NCBI RefSeq assembly: GCF_001641635.1
Contig: NZ_LUUB01000118.1
Coordinates: 37,929 to 101,928 of the forward strand
Length of the DNA: 64,000 bases
Direction: 5' to 3'
Origin: Bradyrhizobium centrolobii
Lineage (GTDB): Bacteria > Pseudomonadota > Alphaproteobacteria > Rhizobiales > Xanthobacteraceae
Shown: positions 16,864 through 26,094 of the stretch, piece by piece
How positions within the stretch are numbered: position 1 is the stretch's first letter
Layout: each line of letters opens with the position of its first letter
Translations under genes and position numbers: made by a program
The notes under the pieces: model-generated
The model's input: only the letters and a program-made list of their open reading frames with translations
Database searches by the model: none
What the model was told of the DNA's origin: nothing

Positions 16864-18459
16864 ATGTCCAAGGATGCCTACGATATTGTCATTGTTGGCG
16901 CGGGCGCGGCCGGCTGCGTTGTCGCGAGTTATCTCGCCGAACACACCGATGCGTCGATCGCGCTGATTGAAGCGGGCGACACGGATCGTGATCCGTTCAT
17001 CCACATTCCAGCCGGCTTCGCCAAACTGCTGGCCCACGACCGGCATGTCTGGAAATACGAGACGGTTCCCCAGCACGGCACCAAGCGAGCATATCGCTCA
17101 GGCAAGGTACTCGGCGGCGGCTCCTCGATCAACGCGATGTGCTACGTCCGTGGTCAGAGACGTGATTTCGCCGCGTGGCAGGACGCGGTCGGCGACACCG
17201 GCAAATGGTCGTATGAAGACCTGCTTCCCGTCTTCATGGCGCAGGAAGACAACGACACCTTCCACGACGAATATCACGGCATAGATGGTGGCCTGGCGGT
17301 CCAGTTGCCCAAGGGCATCAATAAGCTGAACCAATATTGCCTCAAGGCATTCCAGGAATATGGGGTTCCCTATAATCCCGACTATAACGGCAAGAGCCAG
17401 ATCGGCGTCTCGCCGGTGCAGTCGACGGTCGGAGATCAGCGCCGGTGCAGCGCGGTCGACGCTTATCTGCGTCCGCACCTCACCTCGGGCCGCGTAACCC
17501 TTCTCACCGGCACGACCGTCGTTCGCATCCTCATCGAGAACAAGCGGGCTGTCGGCGTTGAGTTCGTGGACACGAGCCGGAAGAGGATCACGGCCGACGA
17601 AGTTGTGCTGTCGGCTGGCGCTGTCCATAGCCCGACGATCCTGATGCACTCTAGCATCGGGCCAGCCGAGCAGCTGCGACAGCATGGTATTGCGGTGATC
17701 GTCGACTCTCCGGAAGTGGGCGAAAATCTCCAGGACCACCCGATGGTGCCGGTCCGTGTCTATGTGAAGGGTGATCTCGGCTATCAGGCTGCCGCGCAGG
17801 GCCTCGGTAGCGTGAAGGCGGGCCTGCGTTATCTCGTCACCAAGGATGGCCCGGCGTCGGGCAATGGCATCGAGACGGTGACTCACTGGAATCCGTCCGA
17901 CTTCACCGCCGAACCCACGATCCAATGCTATCACGCTCCTATCGTCTTGACCGAGCAACTCGGCCCGGCGGGCGACCGCTCGGGCATCACTTTCGAACTC
18001 GTGGTGCTTCAGCCCAAGAGCCGCGGCTGGGTGCGGTTGGCCGACAGCGACCCGACGTCGATGCCCCTCATCCATCCGAACTTCATCGGCGAAAGGGAAG
18101 ACCTGAGGGCCGCGGTGGAATCAGTGCGCGCGATCCGCAAGGTCATGGCCCAGGAGTCGTTGGCGCCGGTGATCGAGGAAGAGATGGATCCCGGCCCGCA
18201 CATCCAGTCGGATGCGGAGATCGGCGAATGGGTGAAGCGTGTCGTGACGACGATGTGGCACCCGGTCGGCACCTGCCGGATGGGCGAGGATGCGCGAGCG
18301 GTGGTCGACGCAAGGCTCAGGGTCCGCGGGGTCGACGGCCTCCGGGTAATCGATGCCTCGATCATGCCGAACATCACCAGCGGCAATACCAACGCTCCGA
18401 CCCAGGCGCTAGCGCGCCACGCCGCGGCGGTGCTGGTCGAGGATCTGAAGCGGACCTAA
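16864..18459 (+). CDS. GMC family FAD-dependent oxidoreductase (choline/alcohol dehydrogenase type)
   Basis: 531 residues, full family length. N-terminal Rossmann motif DIVIVGAGAAGCVVASYLAE for FAD, the GMC signature around YRSGKVLGGGSSINAMCYVR, a second signature near SAGAVHSPTILMHSSIGP, and the C-terminal catalytic histidine in MWHPVGTCRMGED with NITSGNTNAPTQALARHAA. The closest layout is choline dehydrogenase/BetA-like and long-chain alcohol dehydrogenases; the substrate cannot be fixed. No betaine aldehyde dehydrogenase or BetI gene is adjacent, so a choline role is not supported. No export signal is seen. Confidence 0.92.
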   Translation: MSKDAYDIVIVGAGAAGCVVASYLAEHTDASIALIEAGDTDRDPFIHIPAGFAKLLAHDRHVWKYETVPQHGTKRAYRSGKVLGGGSSINAMCYVRGQRRDFAAWQDAVGDTGKWSYEDLLPVFMAQEDNDTFHDEYHGIDGGLAVQLPKGINKLNQYCLKAFQEYGVPYNPDYNGKSQIGVSPVQSTVGDQRRCSAVDAYLRPHLTSGRVTLLTGTTVVRILIENKRAVGVEFVDTSRKRITADEVVLSAGAVHSPTILMHSSIGPAEQLRQHGIAVIVDSPEVGENLQDHPMVPVRVYVKGDLGYQAAAQGLGSVKAGLRYLVTKDGPASGNGIETVTHWNPSDFTAEPTIQCYHAPIVLTEQLGPAGDRSGITFELVVLQPKSRGWVRLADSDPTSMPLIHPNFIGEREDLRAAVESVRAIRKVMAQESLAPVIEEEMDPGPHIQSDAEIGEWVKRVVTTMWHPVGTCRMGEDARAVVDARLRVRGVDGLRVIDASIMPNITSGNTNAPTQALARHAAAVLVEDLKRT

Positions 18460-18524
18460 CGAGTTCTGGCGCGAGCCGGCGGCCCCACTCTGAACTCCGA
18501 CGACGACCGAAGGGAGTGCAAACG

Positions 18525-18986
18525 ATGGTGGATGAATCAGAGCCAGTCGTCGAAGTCGATCTTTTCCAGATAAAGGTTGACCAAGCGGCCGAGGACGACC
18601 GCTTCTATCAGGCGCTTGTGCCCTTCGACTCCTTTGATGACGTAGTGCGGCGAGATCGGTATCGCCCTCTACCTGATGACTGGATCGTCGCTGTTACCGA
18701 CGTCAGCCATTCGACCGAAGCTATTGAACAAGGACGGTACCGTGAGGTGAATACGGCCGGTGCGGCGGTTCTTGCTGCCGTCAGCAATGCACTACCTGAC
18801 CTGCAGTTTCCGTCCACGTTTGGAGGAGATGGCGCGAGCTTCGCCGCGCCCGGCGCCTATTCGTCCATCATCAGGGATACGTTGGCAAAAACAGGCGCCT
18901 GGGCTGAAGACGCATTGGTCTCACGTTGCGCATTGCGGTCGTTCCTGTCACGGACATTCGCGCTCAGCATTTGGACGTCCTGGTAG
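18525..18986 (+). pseudogene. DUF3095 protein, N-terminal part (frameshifted)
   Basis: Starts at ATG 18525 after an AAGGGAG ribosome site. The first 130 codons match the start of DUF3095 proteins, with a cyclase-like pattern: PDDWIVAVTDVSHSTEAIEQ and FPSTFGGDGASFAAPG. The frame then leaves the family at base 18917 and ends in 23 unrelated codons. The sequence GCATTGGTCTCACG would read A-L-G-L-T, continuing into LRIAVVPVTD of the other frame, if one G were restored to make GGG at 18917-18918. This is a one-base deletion, real or a consensus error. Confidence 0.8.
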
Positions 18987-19759
18987 CTCGCTTCGCGCCA
19001 TCCTCGAACGTCACCTACGCGATGTTCGACGGCGGCGGACTTGCCTGGGCCGAGCGTAAACTCAAGCAAGGCGGCTACACCTTTCCGCGCGCGCCCATGG
19101 GAGTAACAGCCGACCTCACGGGTCTTTCGTGCCGATTTGCGCCGATCGGCACCAAGCACGGCGTGATCTTGTCTCTTATCGTCGTGCCGCGCGATGATCC
19201 GACTTCGTTCGTGGAGTTCATACAGGAGCTCCTGCGGACGCTCCGTTCAAATGAGCTCGGCCTTCATCCATTGCCTGTCGGAGGCCCGCCCCCTGCACGG
19301 ACGGGCGACCATCTTGATCATGCCATCAAGAAAGGTAGCCGAAAGATGCCCTTTGCGGCTTGGGCTGCGAAGGGCTTGCGCGGCATTCTCGCGCGGGTGG
19401 GCACCCCGCTGGGAGTTCCTGTTGGTGGCTCTCATGACGCTCAGTTTCGGCAAGAGCTTGTGGAGAATACGGACTACCGAAAATTCGATGACGGCCTACG
19501 TATGACAGTAGACTGCTCATCTGAACTCGCTGACGTCTTGGACGCACGCTTGGAGGAGGCTCAGCGACGGGGTGCATGCTTTTTTGGAACGCATCGACAG
19601 TTGGCGGCAAATCTTACGTGCTTCGTGCCATCACCTACGCGAGCCAATCACGTGCACTTCGTTGACGGTGCTTCCGGCGGTTACGCCTTCGCGGCCGCCA
19701 ACTTGAAGCGAAATGTTGCGAGCGGAGAAGCACCTGAGTCTGAGCGCCGCTCTGCATGA
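18926..19759 (+). pseudogene. DUF3095 protein, C-terminal part (frameshifted)
   Basis: Continuation of the DUF3095 gene in the -1 frame. From LRIAVVPVTDIRAQHLDVLV onward the family match resumes (FDGGGLAWAERKLKQGGYTF; LTGLSCRFAPIGTKHGVILS; FVPSPTRANHVHFVDGASGG). With the N-terminal half the protein would be about 410 residues, normal for the family. The nominal start at 18926 is internal and has no ribosome site. DUF3095 proteins are uncharacterised; the GST and FGGDG motifs suggest descent from class III nucleotide cyclases (inference). Confidence 0.8.
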
Positions 19760-19820
19760 CGCAAAGCGGAGGGCGCCGTGGCGGCCGGCCCCCTTCCTGC
19801 TTTGGGATCGCACCTCGTTC

Positions 19821-20837
19821 TCAGATATCCTTCTGGGCTTTGCCCTCCTTGGCTATCCGGCGATAGTCGCTCGGATCTCGATTGTACGCGTTTCGAAAAG
19901 CTCGCACGAAACTTGAACGGCTCTCGTACCCCGCATTAAGAGCAACGACGTCGATCGACATCGTCGTTGTCGTCAGATCGATCGCAGCCTGGCGCATTCT
20001 CAAGTCTCGCAAGATGGCCATCGGGGATCGTCCAAAGATGTCAGAGAAACGCGCCATGAACGCCGAACGGCTCAATCCTGCACTGTGCGCCAGGCTCTGA
20101 ACGGAATGGGCGGCTCCCGGCCGCGCCACCATATCTGCAAAAGCACGCGTGACCTGCCTGTCGGCAAGTATCGAGAATCGTTCAGTCCACCGCCGGGATG
20201 ACCTGAGGGACCGTCGCACCAACGAGACAATGATCTGCTTGAGCAGAGACGCGGTCATGGCTCCAACGCCGACCTCTTGCTGTAGCAACTCGTCCATGGC
20301 CTCGCGAAGCTTCAGATCGATCCTGTCCGCCGGCTCGAATTGCTCGATCACCGGTTCGCGGAGTTCTCCGAACAGCCTCACAGACTGACCAAAGGATGCG
20401 TTAAAAAAACCGCATATCTGGACGATTTCGGGTTGCTCGTTTGGCACTGCGACGCGGAGGATGCCGTCTTGACGAGTCCAGCAGTCTCTCGAAATGAGCT
20501 TCGGTGGGCCATTTCCACCGTCAACCTCGATCATGAACGGAGTGTTTGGCGGAACGATGATGAGCAAATGAGGGCTCAACGGTATCGTCGGTCCGCCGTT
20601 GATCGATATGCGTCCCAGGCCACTTAAGTTGTAGTGGATCCCGGGTACGTCAATCGTCCCAAATTCGACTCGATGGCCGTGCGGCACCAAAATCTCAGTC
20701 AGCGCGATGACATCGATGTCGAGCGCCTGCATCAAGTTGTTGAGGTCTGTTGTAGACAATTTGATAGTGGCGCCCGCGGGCGGTGAAACTTTCTGCCCGG
20801 CGAGAGCCTGCTTTTGAACCGCCTTCGAAGTGTGCAT
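19821..20837 (-). CDS. AraC family transcriptional regulator
   Basis: 338 residues: an N-terminal cupin-type sensing domain (PGIHYNLSGLGRISINGGPT; LLIIVPPNTPFMIEV) and two C-terminal helix-turn-helices (SVQSLAHSAGLSRSAFMARF; DVVALNAGYESRSSFVRAFR). It is convergent with the DUF3095 gene and lies 236 bases downstream of the molybdenum hydroxylase large subunit, in the same orientation. It may regulate that enzyme (inference). The cupin-type N-terminus resembles AraC regulators that sense small organic ligands. Confidence 0.9.
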   Translation of the reverse strand: MHTSKAVQKQALAGQKVSPPAGATIKLSTTDLNNLMQALDIDVIALTEILVPHGHRVEFGTIDVPGIHYNLSGLGRISINGGPTIPLSPHLLIIVPPNTPFMIEVDGGNGPPKLISRDCWTRQDGILRVAVPNEQPEIVQICGFFNASFGQSVRLFGELREPVIEQFEPADRIDLKLREAMDELLQQEVGVGAMTASLLKQIIVSLVRRSLRSSRRWTERFSILADRQVTRAFADMVARPGAAHSVQSLAHSAGLSRSAFMARFSDIFGRSPMAILRDLRMRQAAIDLTTTTMSIDVVALNAGYESRSSFVRAFRNAYNRDPSDYRRIAKEGKAQKDI

Positions 20838-21073
20838 GACTGTGGTGGCCTTTACTGCCGGCTACCGGCACCGATAGTGCTCCGAACCTGTTCTCCAAGG
20901 GGCAGCGGGGGCGTCGCCATGCTCGTTCGTACCACTGAACCTCGTCTCTTGCCATTAGACGAAATTAGGACCTGCGGAGAACGCGAACGCTCCCATAGTC
21001 ATTATGCTCCGGGGCCTTTAGTTCCCGACCGTCATCCTATCCGCGCCACGACGCGCGGGGTGACGGGCAAGGA

Positions 21074-23281
21074 CTAAGACGACGACTTCAGCGAATTTGT
21101 ATCAATCGGCAGGCTGCGCACACGCCTGCCGGTTGCGGCGAAGATCGCATTGGTTACTGCAGCACTGACAATGGCTGTCGGAGCTTCACCAACGCCACCC
21201 GGAGCCTCTGCGTTCTTAATCAAGTGAGTCTCCACCACCGGCACCTCGTCGATACGCATCGGCAGATAGCTGTCGAAATTGCTCTGCTCGACCCGTCCAT
21301 CCTTGAAGGTGATTGACCCATGGAGCGCGGCGGTAAGGCCGAAAAGAGTTCCGCCTTGAACCTGTGCTTCGATTGTATCTGGATTGACGTACATTCCGCA
21401 GTCAATCGCACATACGATCCGCTTGACTTTGACGAAGCCATCGGCCGCCACTTCGACCTCGGCGACCTGCGATGTGTAACTTCCGTATGCGAATTGTACC
21501 GAAACTCCGCGGCCATGCCGCGCGGGAAGGGGCGATCCCCATCCTGCTTTTTCCGCCGCGAGCGACAGAACAGCGAGCGCTCGCGGATTGTGGCCAAGCA
21601 ATCCCTTGCGGTAAGCGACGGGGTCCTGCTTCGCGGCATGAGCGAGCTCATCTATGAAGCTTTCGACCACAAAAACATTGTGAGTCGGTCCGACGCCGCG
21701 CCACCAAGACGTCCGGACACCAGCGGGCTCGACCCGGACAAAGTCGACGTGGATATTGGCCAGCGCATAGGGCGGCTCGGCCGCCGCTTCGACGGCATCG
21801 GGGTCCAATCCGTCCTTGACGTAAGGGGGATAGTAGCGAGCCATGACTGAGGAGCCGGCGATTCGATGCGTCCAGGCAACCGGCTTGCCGGCCGCGTCAA
21901 GTCCGGCCGACAGCCGATCGAGATAGTACGGCCGATACATATCGTGCTGTATGTCTTCCTCGCGGCTCCAGATCACCTTCACCGGACCATCGACGTGCTT
22001 GGCGATCTTGACGGCCAGCACCGTGCCATCGGCCTCCAGCCTTCGCCCGAAGCCACCGCCAATCAGATGATTGCGAATTTTGATTGCCTCCTTTGGCAGG
22101 CCGGTGAGTTCGGCTACCAGAGACTGCGTAATCGTAGGTGCCTGCGTCCCAACCCAGATGTCGCAACGATCCTTCTGGAGGTGGACGGTGCAGTTCATCG
22201 GCTCCATCGCCGCATGGGCTAGGAAAGGCACCTGATAGATAGCGTCAACCCGTTGCGCTGCCTCCGCAAGTGCCTTCCCTACATCACCGACGTTACGGGC
22301 AACCGCGCCCGGCTTTTTGGACTCCTCTTCCAACTGCTTGACGATATCGGCGTTGCTGACCTTGCCGTTCGGCCCGTCGTCCCACGTGATGGCGGCAGCC
22401 TCGAGCCCCTTCTTCGCCGCACCCATGTGATCCGCCACCACGGCGACAGCTTCATCGATATTGACCACCTGCCGGACGCCCTTCACCGTCAGCGCAGCTT
22501 TCTCGTCCACCGTTTTCGCTTTGCCACCGAGCACGGGCGAAATCGCAACTGCGGCAACCTTCATACCCGGTAATCGCGTATCGATGCCGTAGAGCGCGCG
22601 CCCATCGACCTTTATCGATGAATCCACGCGCTTGGCACGCGTGCCGATCAGGATGAAATCCTTCGGATTCTTCAATTTGACATTTGCCGCAGGCGGCACA
22701 GGCAATTTCGCCGCAGCCTCCGCAAGTTCGCCATAGCTCAGATGCTTCGAGCCTGACGCATCGAACACGACGCCGTCCTTGGCGCGGCAAGTCGCCGGAT
22801 CGACATTCCAGCGTTTTGCGGCTGCCGCAATCAGCAGATTGCGACCTACTGACCCTGCCTGACGCAGCGGTGTCCAGAAGGCGCGGACAGAGGCGGAACC
22901 ACCTGTATTTTGAATGCCTATGATCGAGTTGACGTAAAGCGCATGATTTGGCGGCGCATGCTGAACCTGAATCTGGTCGAGCTTCACTTCCAGTTCTTCA
23001 GCGAGAAGCATCGAGAGCGACGTGTAAACCCCTTGTCCCATCTCAACCATCGGCATGATCAGTGTCACGGCGCCGGTTGGATTGATCCGTATAAATCCAT
23101 TCGGCGCGAAAGTACCCGCGACCTCGTTTTCGACCACTTGCGAGGCAGGCGCCGCGAAGACCGATTCCGTGCTCGCACCGGTCAGCGCAAAACCAAGCAG
23201 CAGACCTGTGCCCTGAAGCAAGGCGCGCCGCGACATCGCTGTTTCATCGGCGATCTGCTCAGTCAGAATAAGCCTATCCAT
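21074..23281 (-). CDS. Molybdenum hydroxylase large subunit (isoquinoline 1-oxidoreductase beta-like)
   Basis: 735 residues of the xanthine oxidase family, in the IorB-type branch that carries its own Tat signal: MSRRALLQGTGLLLGFALTG near residues 16-35. Molybdopterin-binding stretches include PMVEMGQGVYTSLSMLLAEE, RNHLIGGGFGRRLEADG and the late GGVGEAPTAIVSAAV segment with a conserved Glu. I chose ATG 23281 (MDRLILTEQ); the frame upstream to 23380 lies inside the partner gene. It follows the iron-sulfur subunit by 4 bases, so the pair is one operon. The enzyme probably oxidises an N-heterocycle or aldehyde in the periplasm; the substrate is unknown. Confidence 0.92.
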   Translation of the reverse strand: MDRLILTEQIADETAMSRRALLQGTGLLLGFALTGASTESVFAAPASQVVENEVAGTFAPNGFIRINPTGAVTLIMPMVEMGQGVYTSLSMLLAEELEVKLDQIQVQHAPPNHALYVNSIIGIQNTGGSASVRAFWTPLRQAGSVGRNLLIAAAAKRWNVDPATCRAKDGVVFDASGSKHLSYGELAEAAAKLPVPPAANVKLKNPKDFILIGTRAKRVDSSIKVDGRALYGIDTRLPGMKVAAVAISPVLGGKAKTVDEKAALTVKGVRQVVNIDEAVAVVADHMGAAKKGLEAAAITWDDGPNGKVSNADIVKQLEEESKKPGAVARNVGDVGKALAEAAQRVDAIYQVPFLAHAAMEPMNCTVHLQKDRCDIWVGTQAPTITQSLVAELTGLPKEAIKIRNHLIGGGFGRRLEADGTVLAVKIAKHVDGPVKVIWSREEDIQHDMYRPYYLDRLSAGLDAAGKPVAWTHRIAGSSVMARYYPPYVKDGLDPDAVEAAAEPPYALANIHVDFVRVEPAGVRTSWWRGVGPTHNVFVVESFIDELAHAAKQDPVAYRKGLLGHNPRALAVLSLAAEKAGWGSPLPARHGRGVSVQFAYGSYTSQVAEVEVAADGFVKVKRIVCAIDCGMYVNPDTIEAQVQGGTLFGLTAALHGSITFKDGRVEQSNFDSYLPMRIDEVPVVETHLIKNAEAPGGVGEAPTAIVSAAVTNAIFAATGRRVRSLPIDTNSLKSSS

Positions 23282-23285
23282 GATC

Positions 23286-23741
23286 TCAAACTCCCGCAGC
23301 GTGCTTGATCGCGGCGCGGATGCGCTGATAGGTGCCGCATCGGCAGACATTGCCCGACATGGCGGCGTCGATCTCGTCATCCGTCGGCTTCGGCGTGTCC
23401 TTCAGCAGCGCCGCCGCCGACATGATCTGGCCGGACTGGCAGTAGCCGCACTGCACCACCTCCAGCTCCAGCCACGCCTTCTGCAAGGCCGCGCCCTGCG
23501 GCGCCCGGCCGATCGCCTCGATCGTGGTAACCGCGCTGTCGCCAACGCTGTCCACCCGCGTCTGGCAGGAGCGGACCGCCTGGCCGTCGACATGCACGGT
23601 GCAGGCGCCGCACAGCGCCTGGCCGCAACCGAACTTGGTCCCGGTCATGCCGAGCACGTCACGCAGCACCCACAGCAACGGGATGTCGCCGTCGACGTCG
23701 ACCTCATGGGATGAGCCGTTGATCTTCAATGTGAAAGCCAT
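23286..23741 (-). CDS. Molybdenum hydroxylase 2Fe-2S subunit (isoquinoline 1-oxidoreductase alpha-like)
   Basis: 151 residues with both iron-sulfur centres of the family. The plant-type cluster cysteines are in GTKFGCGQALCGACTVHVDG and VRSCQT; the second cluster is in VVQCGYCQSGQIMSA and SGNVCRCGTYQRI. The ATG at 23741 (MAFTLKINGSSHEV) has AGAGG five bases upstream and begins at the usual family position; a longer frame to 23894 is not supported. It is first in a two-gene operon and passes electrons from the molybdenum subunit to an unknown acceptor; no cytochrome c gene follows. Confidence 0.93.
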   Translation of the reverse strand: MAFTLKINGSSHEVDVDGDIPLLWVLRDVLGMTGTKFGCGQALCGACTVHVDGQAVRSCQTRVDSVGDSAVTTIEAIGRAPQGAALQKAWLELEVVQCGYCQSGQIMSAAALLKDTPKPTDDEIDAAMSGNVCRCGTYQRIRAAIKHAAGV

Positions 23742-24031
23742 GAATGCCTCTTGAGCGCGTTGGGAGTGAGCGGTGAGCCAATCAACGTCACTCATGAAAT
23801 CCGCGAAAGTGGTACGGATTGATCGCAGCACGAGGCGAAGCTTTCCAATAGCCGGCATGTATAGTTTCAATAGAAACGAGGAATGCAGCGCCACGACGCG
23901 CCGCTCGGCGCGAGCGGTGCTGCATTCGTTGCCTGCGAACTATATATTCTGGCTACTGGATAGCGTCGTCTTGCGCTTCCGAAAGTCCAGCGTCGCCGAC
24001 TTGGTCGCGAAACTTAGGATTTCCGCGACAT

Positions 24032-24487
24032 TCAACCGCGCGACGGTGGAGGGCGCTTCATAGTCAAAAGCTCCATCACATCATGCCGATCATCTGCGGA
24101 TGAGATCGCAACTGTTAGGAATTTCCCGTCCGGGTATGTTTTGGCTTCATCGTAAGTCTTAACCAACTGCGAGCGCCATACATAACGCCGCTCCTCAAAT
24201 TGTTTTCGTTCCGCTCCCCCCAAGACCACCACGGCCGAAAACCGCTTGTATTCCGGCAGGAAGGTGCAGAACGCCTTTGTCTTCTTGTAGCGCAGGGACC
24301 AGCCGCGCTTCTTGCCGCCATAGAGCCATTCCGGCGCGAAAACACCGGGGTAGAATTCCTCGATCCAGTTCTGCAGGCGGGCCCAATGCTTGAACGCACC
24401 CGGTCCAATCCAGTCGCGGACAGTGCTGTCATCGGGCGAAGCTGACTTGTCGGTGATCCTGTCGCCGACCTGGGGGGACTGTTCCAT
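24032..24487 (-). CDS. DUF3788 domain-containing protein
   Basis: 151 residues. The core reads RLQNWIEEFYPGVFAPEWLY, then GGKKRGWSLRYKKTKAFCTF and FSAVVVLGGAERKQFE, the recognisable pattern of DUF3788 proteins (W-x-Y-GGK-x-GW-x-LRYKK). The function of the family is unknown; it resembles the small YdhG/DUF1801-like fold proteins only loosely. It stands alone next to a gene-poor stretch that ends in a tRNA remnant, so it may be accessory DNA. Confidence 0.75.
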   Translation of the reverse strand: MEQSPQVGDRITDKSASPDDSTVRDWIGPGAFKHWARLQNWIEEFYPGVFAPEWLYGGKKRGWSLRYKKTKAFCTFLPEYKRFSAVVVLGGAERKQFEERRYVWRSQLVKTYDEAKTYPDGKFLTVAISSADDRHDVMELLTMKRPPPSRG

Positions 24488-25140
24488 GCCGCTTTCCTTC
24501 CACCACGACTTAGCGGCCCGACCTTGAGCTTGCGCGAAAGGTGTGTCGCCATGTTCCTGAGGGTTGAACCTGTGTTGCGCCTGATATTTCTTCCGTCGCA
24601 GAATCGGAAGTTCTGCCGCCGGCCTCTCTCCGTCATTGGGGCATAGGCGAGTTGCCCGTCAAAGCGGAAATCTGGCGCGTGGATTTGCGGACACGTATTC
24701 TGGACTTCTGGTCCATTCTTGGAGGACAGGACTGTGCTCATTGACAAGCATTTTAGCCTGGTCTGTTCAGCGAGACGCGTGCGAGATACATCGCTCAGCT
24801 TGCGAAGGCGCCGGCGCTTGCACCGCACGCCGCTCCCGGCCAGGGAAAGCCCTGCATTAGCTTGCTCCTGCCGGGTCTGAAGCATCCTGGCAGGCCCCGC
24901 GCACCGAAACGCCCTCGCGCACTTCACGAACGCCGATACCTACTTCACGGAAATTGCGAGCGGAGGAAGTCTGTGGGAGCGCCTGCGTCCAAGATTAAAA
25001 CCTACCCAGGGACTTTTTCGAGCCGGCGACAAATAGCGTATGAACGACGGCTTTTGACGAGCTACAAAGAGTCCGCATTGCGAGTTAGGCTGCTCTCCAG
25101 TAAGAAAACAGCGCTTGCCAAATAGTGGGTCTAGCGCTGT
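24488..25140. other. Gene-poor stretch, no supported gene
   Basis: About 650 bases upstream of the DUF3788 gene. Several frames of 60-270 codons are open on both strands because of GC content, but none shows a family motif, ribosome site or hydrophobic pattern. Probably decayed or accessory DNA bordering the tRNA remnant at 25666. Confidence 0.4.
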
Positions 25141-25176
25141 AGCGGTCCCCTGACTCGAACCCCCGACCGTCTTGAC

Positions 25177-25198
25177 CAAGGGGGAGCGCTTCCCCTTG
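25177..25198. repeat. 22-bp near-perfect palindrome beside a tRNA T-arm-like string
   Basis: CAAGGGGG, AGCGCT and TCCCCTTG form an inverted repeat with one G-T mismatch. Just left of it, on the minus strand, is GGGGGTTCGAGTC (25156-25168), the T-loop signature of a tRNA, but the flanking bases do not pair into a T-stem and no acceptor can be built. This may be a degraded tRNA or recombination site. Confidence 0.35.
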
Positions 25199-25221
25199 AG
25201 GGATATCCTCAGGCTCTACGA

Positions 25222-25659
25222 CTAGGATTTGAAAATCTTGCGAAGATCTGCGTTGTCAAATTTTTCCACCGGCATCTGCAGCCGTTTTGCCCGTTCGTCA
25301 CGATCCTTCCTGCGAAACTCCCTCTCGCTGCACTCGAATTTGGACAGCTCTTCGTCCACAGCTCGCATGAACTGAGCGTGCGAATTGTCGGCTGCTTGAT
25401 CGCGTGGGGGCATGCCGGCCTCCCCGAAGTGACAATGGCAAGCTTCGTACCGTCGGCTTGATCGGGGCACTGGAACGCGAGCGGCATTCTCCCAATACGC
25501 GGCGTGAACTAGATGCCAAGAGTTGCCCCGGGAGTAAATAAATGTTCCGACCACCCGGGCGACAGCTAACGCAGCGAAGGACGATGACCGTGCGACGAAA
25601 CCCCATCTTCTGCCGGATAACCCCTTGGGTGCGACCACTAAGTCATTGATTGTTCTCAA
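25222..25659 (-). CDS. Hypothetical protein, doubtful
   Basis: A 145-codon frame. The C-terminal 50 residues (HAQFMRAVDEELSKFECSER onward) are charged and protein-like, while the first 90 are arginine-rich and could be noise. No family is recognised and there is no clear ribosome site. Listed because it is the only plausible gene in the 1.6-kb stretch around the tRNA remnant. Confidence 0.25.
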   Translation of the reverse strand: MRTINDLVVAPKGLSGRRWGFVARSSSFAALAVARVVGTFIYSRGNSWHLVHAAYWENAARVPVPRSSRRYEACHCHFGEAGMPPRDQAADNSHAQFMRAVDEELSKFECSEREFRRKDRDERAKRLQMPVEKFDNADLRKIFKS

Positions 25660-25665
25660 CTCGTA

Positions 25666-25715
25666 GCTGACTCTTAATCAGCGGGTCCCAGGTTCGAGCC
25701 CTGGTGCGCCCACCA
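25666..25715 (+). tRNA. 3' fragment of tRNA-Lys(CUU)
   Basis: The bases form an intact anticodon arm (GCTGA, loop CTCTTAA with anticodon CTT, TCAGC), variable loop, T-arm (CCAGG, TTCGAGC, CCTGG at 25688-25704), acceptor 3' strand TGCGCCC, discriminator A and encoded CCA (25713-25715). The 5' part is missing: no D-arm (the usual TAGCTCAGTTGG-type string) precedes it and the spacing is wrong. Such 3' tRNA ends are left when integrases recombine into tRNA genes, so this probably marks an attachment site. No integrase is in the window. Confidence 0.75.
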
Positions 25716-26094
25716 AATAAAACCTTTCGCCTTCAACGATTTACGGGAGCGGTTGCCGAGAACAAAAGAGGTCTCGTGCGACGCTTTTTGTGGTCGTACG
25801 CCGCGCGACGAGTTAACGGTGCTCTCTGACTGTTGCCGATGGAACCCGGTCTGCAGGAGACCGTCAAAGAGAAGCGGGATCGTCGGCATATGCCGAACTT
25901 CTTGCGCGCGAGAGTGGTCACCCCGTTGACCTGATCGAGAAGATCGCTCCAACGTTGGCGCGCTTCAAATGAGTCCCGCCGGGGGGCGACTCGCTGCCCC
26001 CGCTACCGATCGTACGATTTTGTACGCCAGCCTACGATTTTCTGCGCTTGCGTTCCGCCGGGCTGAGCTGCGTGACATGGCTCGGCCTTGCCGG

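Noticed and set aside
16384..17000. Choline dehydrogenase (betA) naming for the GMC gene
   Set aside because: No betaine aldehyde dehydrogenase, BetI or choline transporter nearby; GMC substrate cannot be read from these motifs.
25627..25715. A complete tRNA-Lys using GGGTGCG at 25627 as the 5' acceptor strand
   Set aside because: The seven bases can pair with the 3' strand using two wobbles, but there is no D-arm and the 40-base spacing to the anticodon arm is about 14 too long; probably chance.
25674..25952. A 92-codon minus-strand frame ending in WWAHQGSNLGPAD
   Set aside because: This peptide is the familiar false protein made by translating the 3' end of a tRNA gene; it supports the tRNA call, not a protein.
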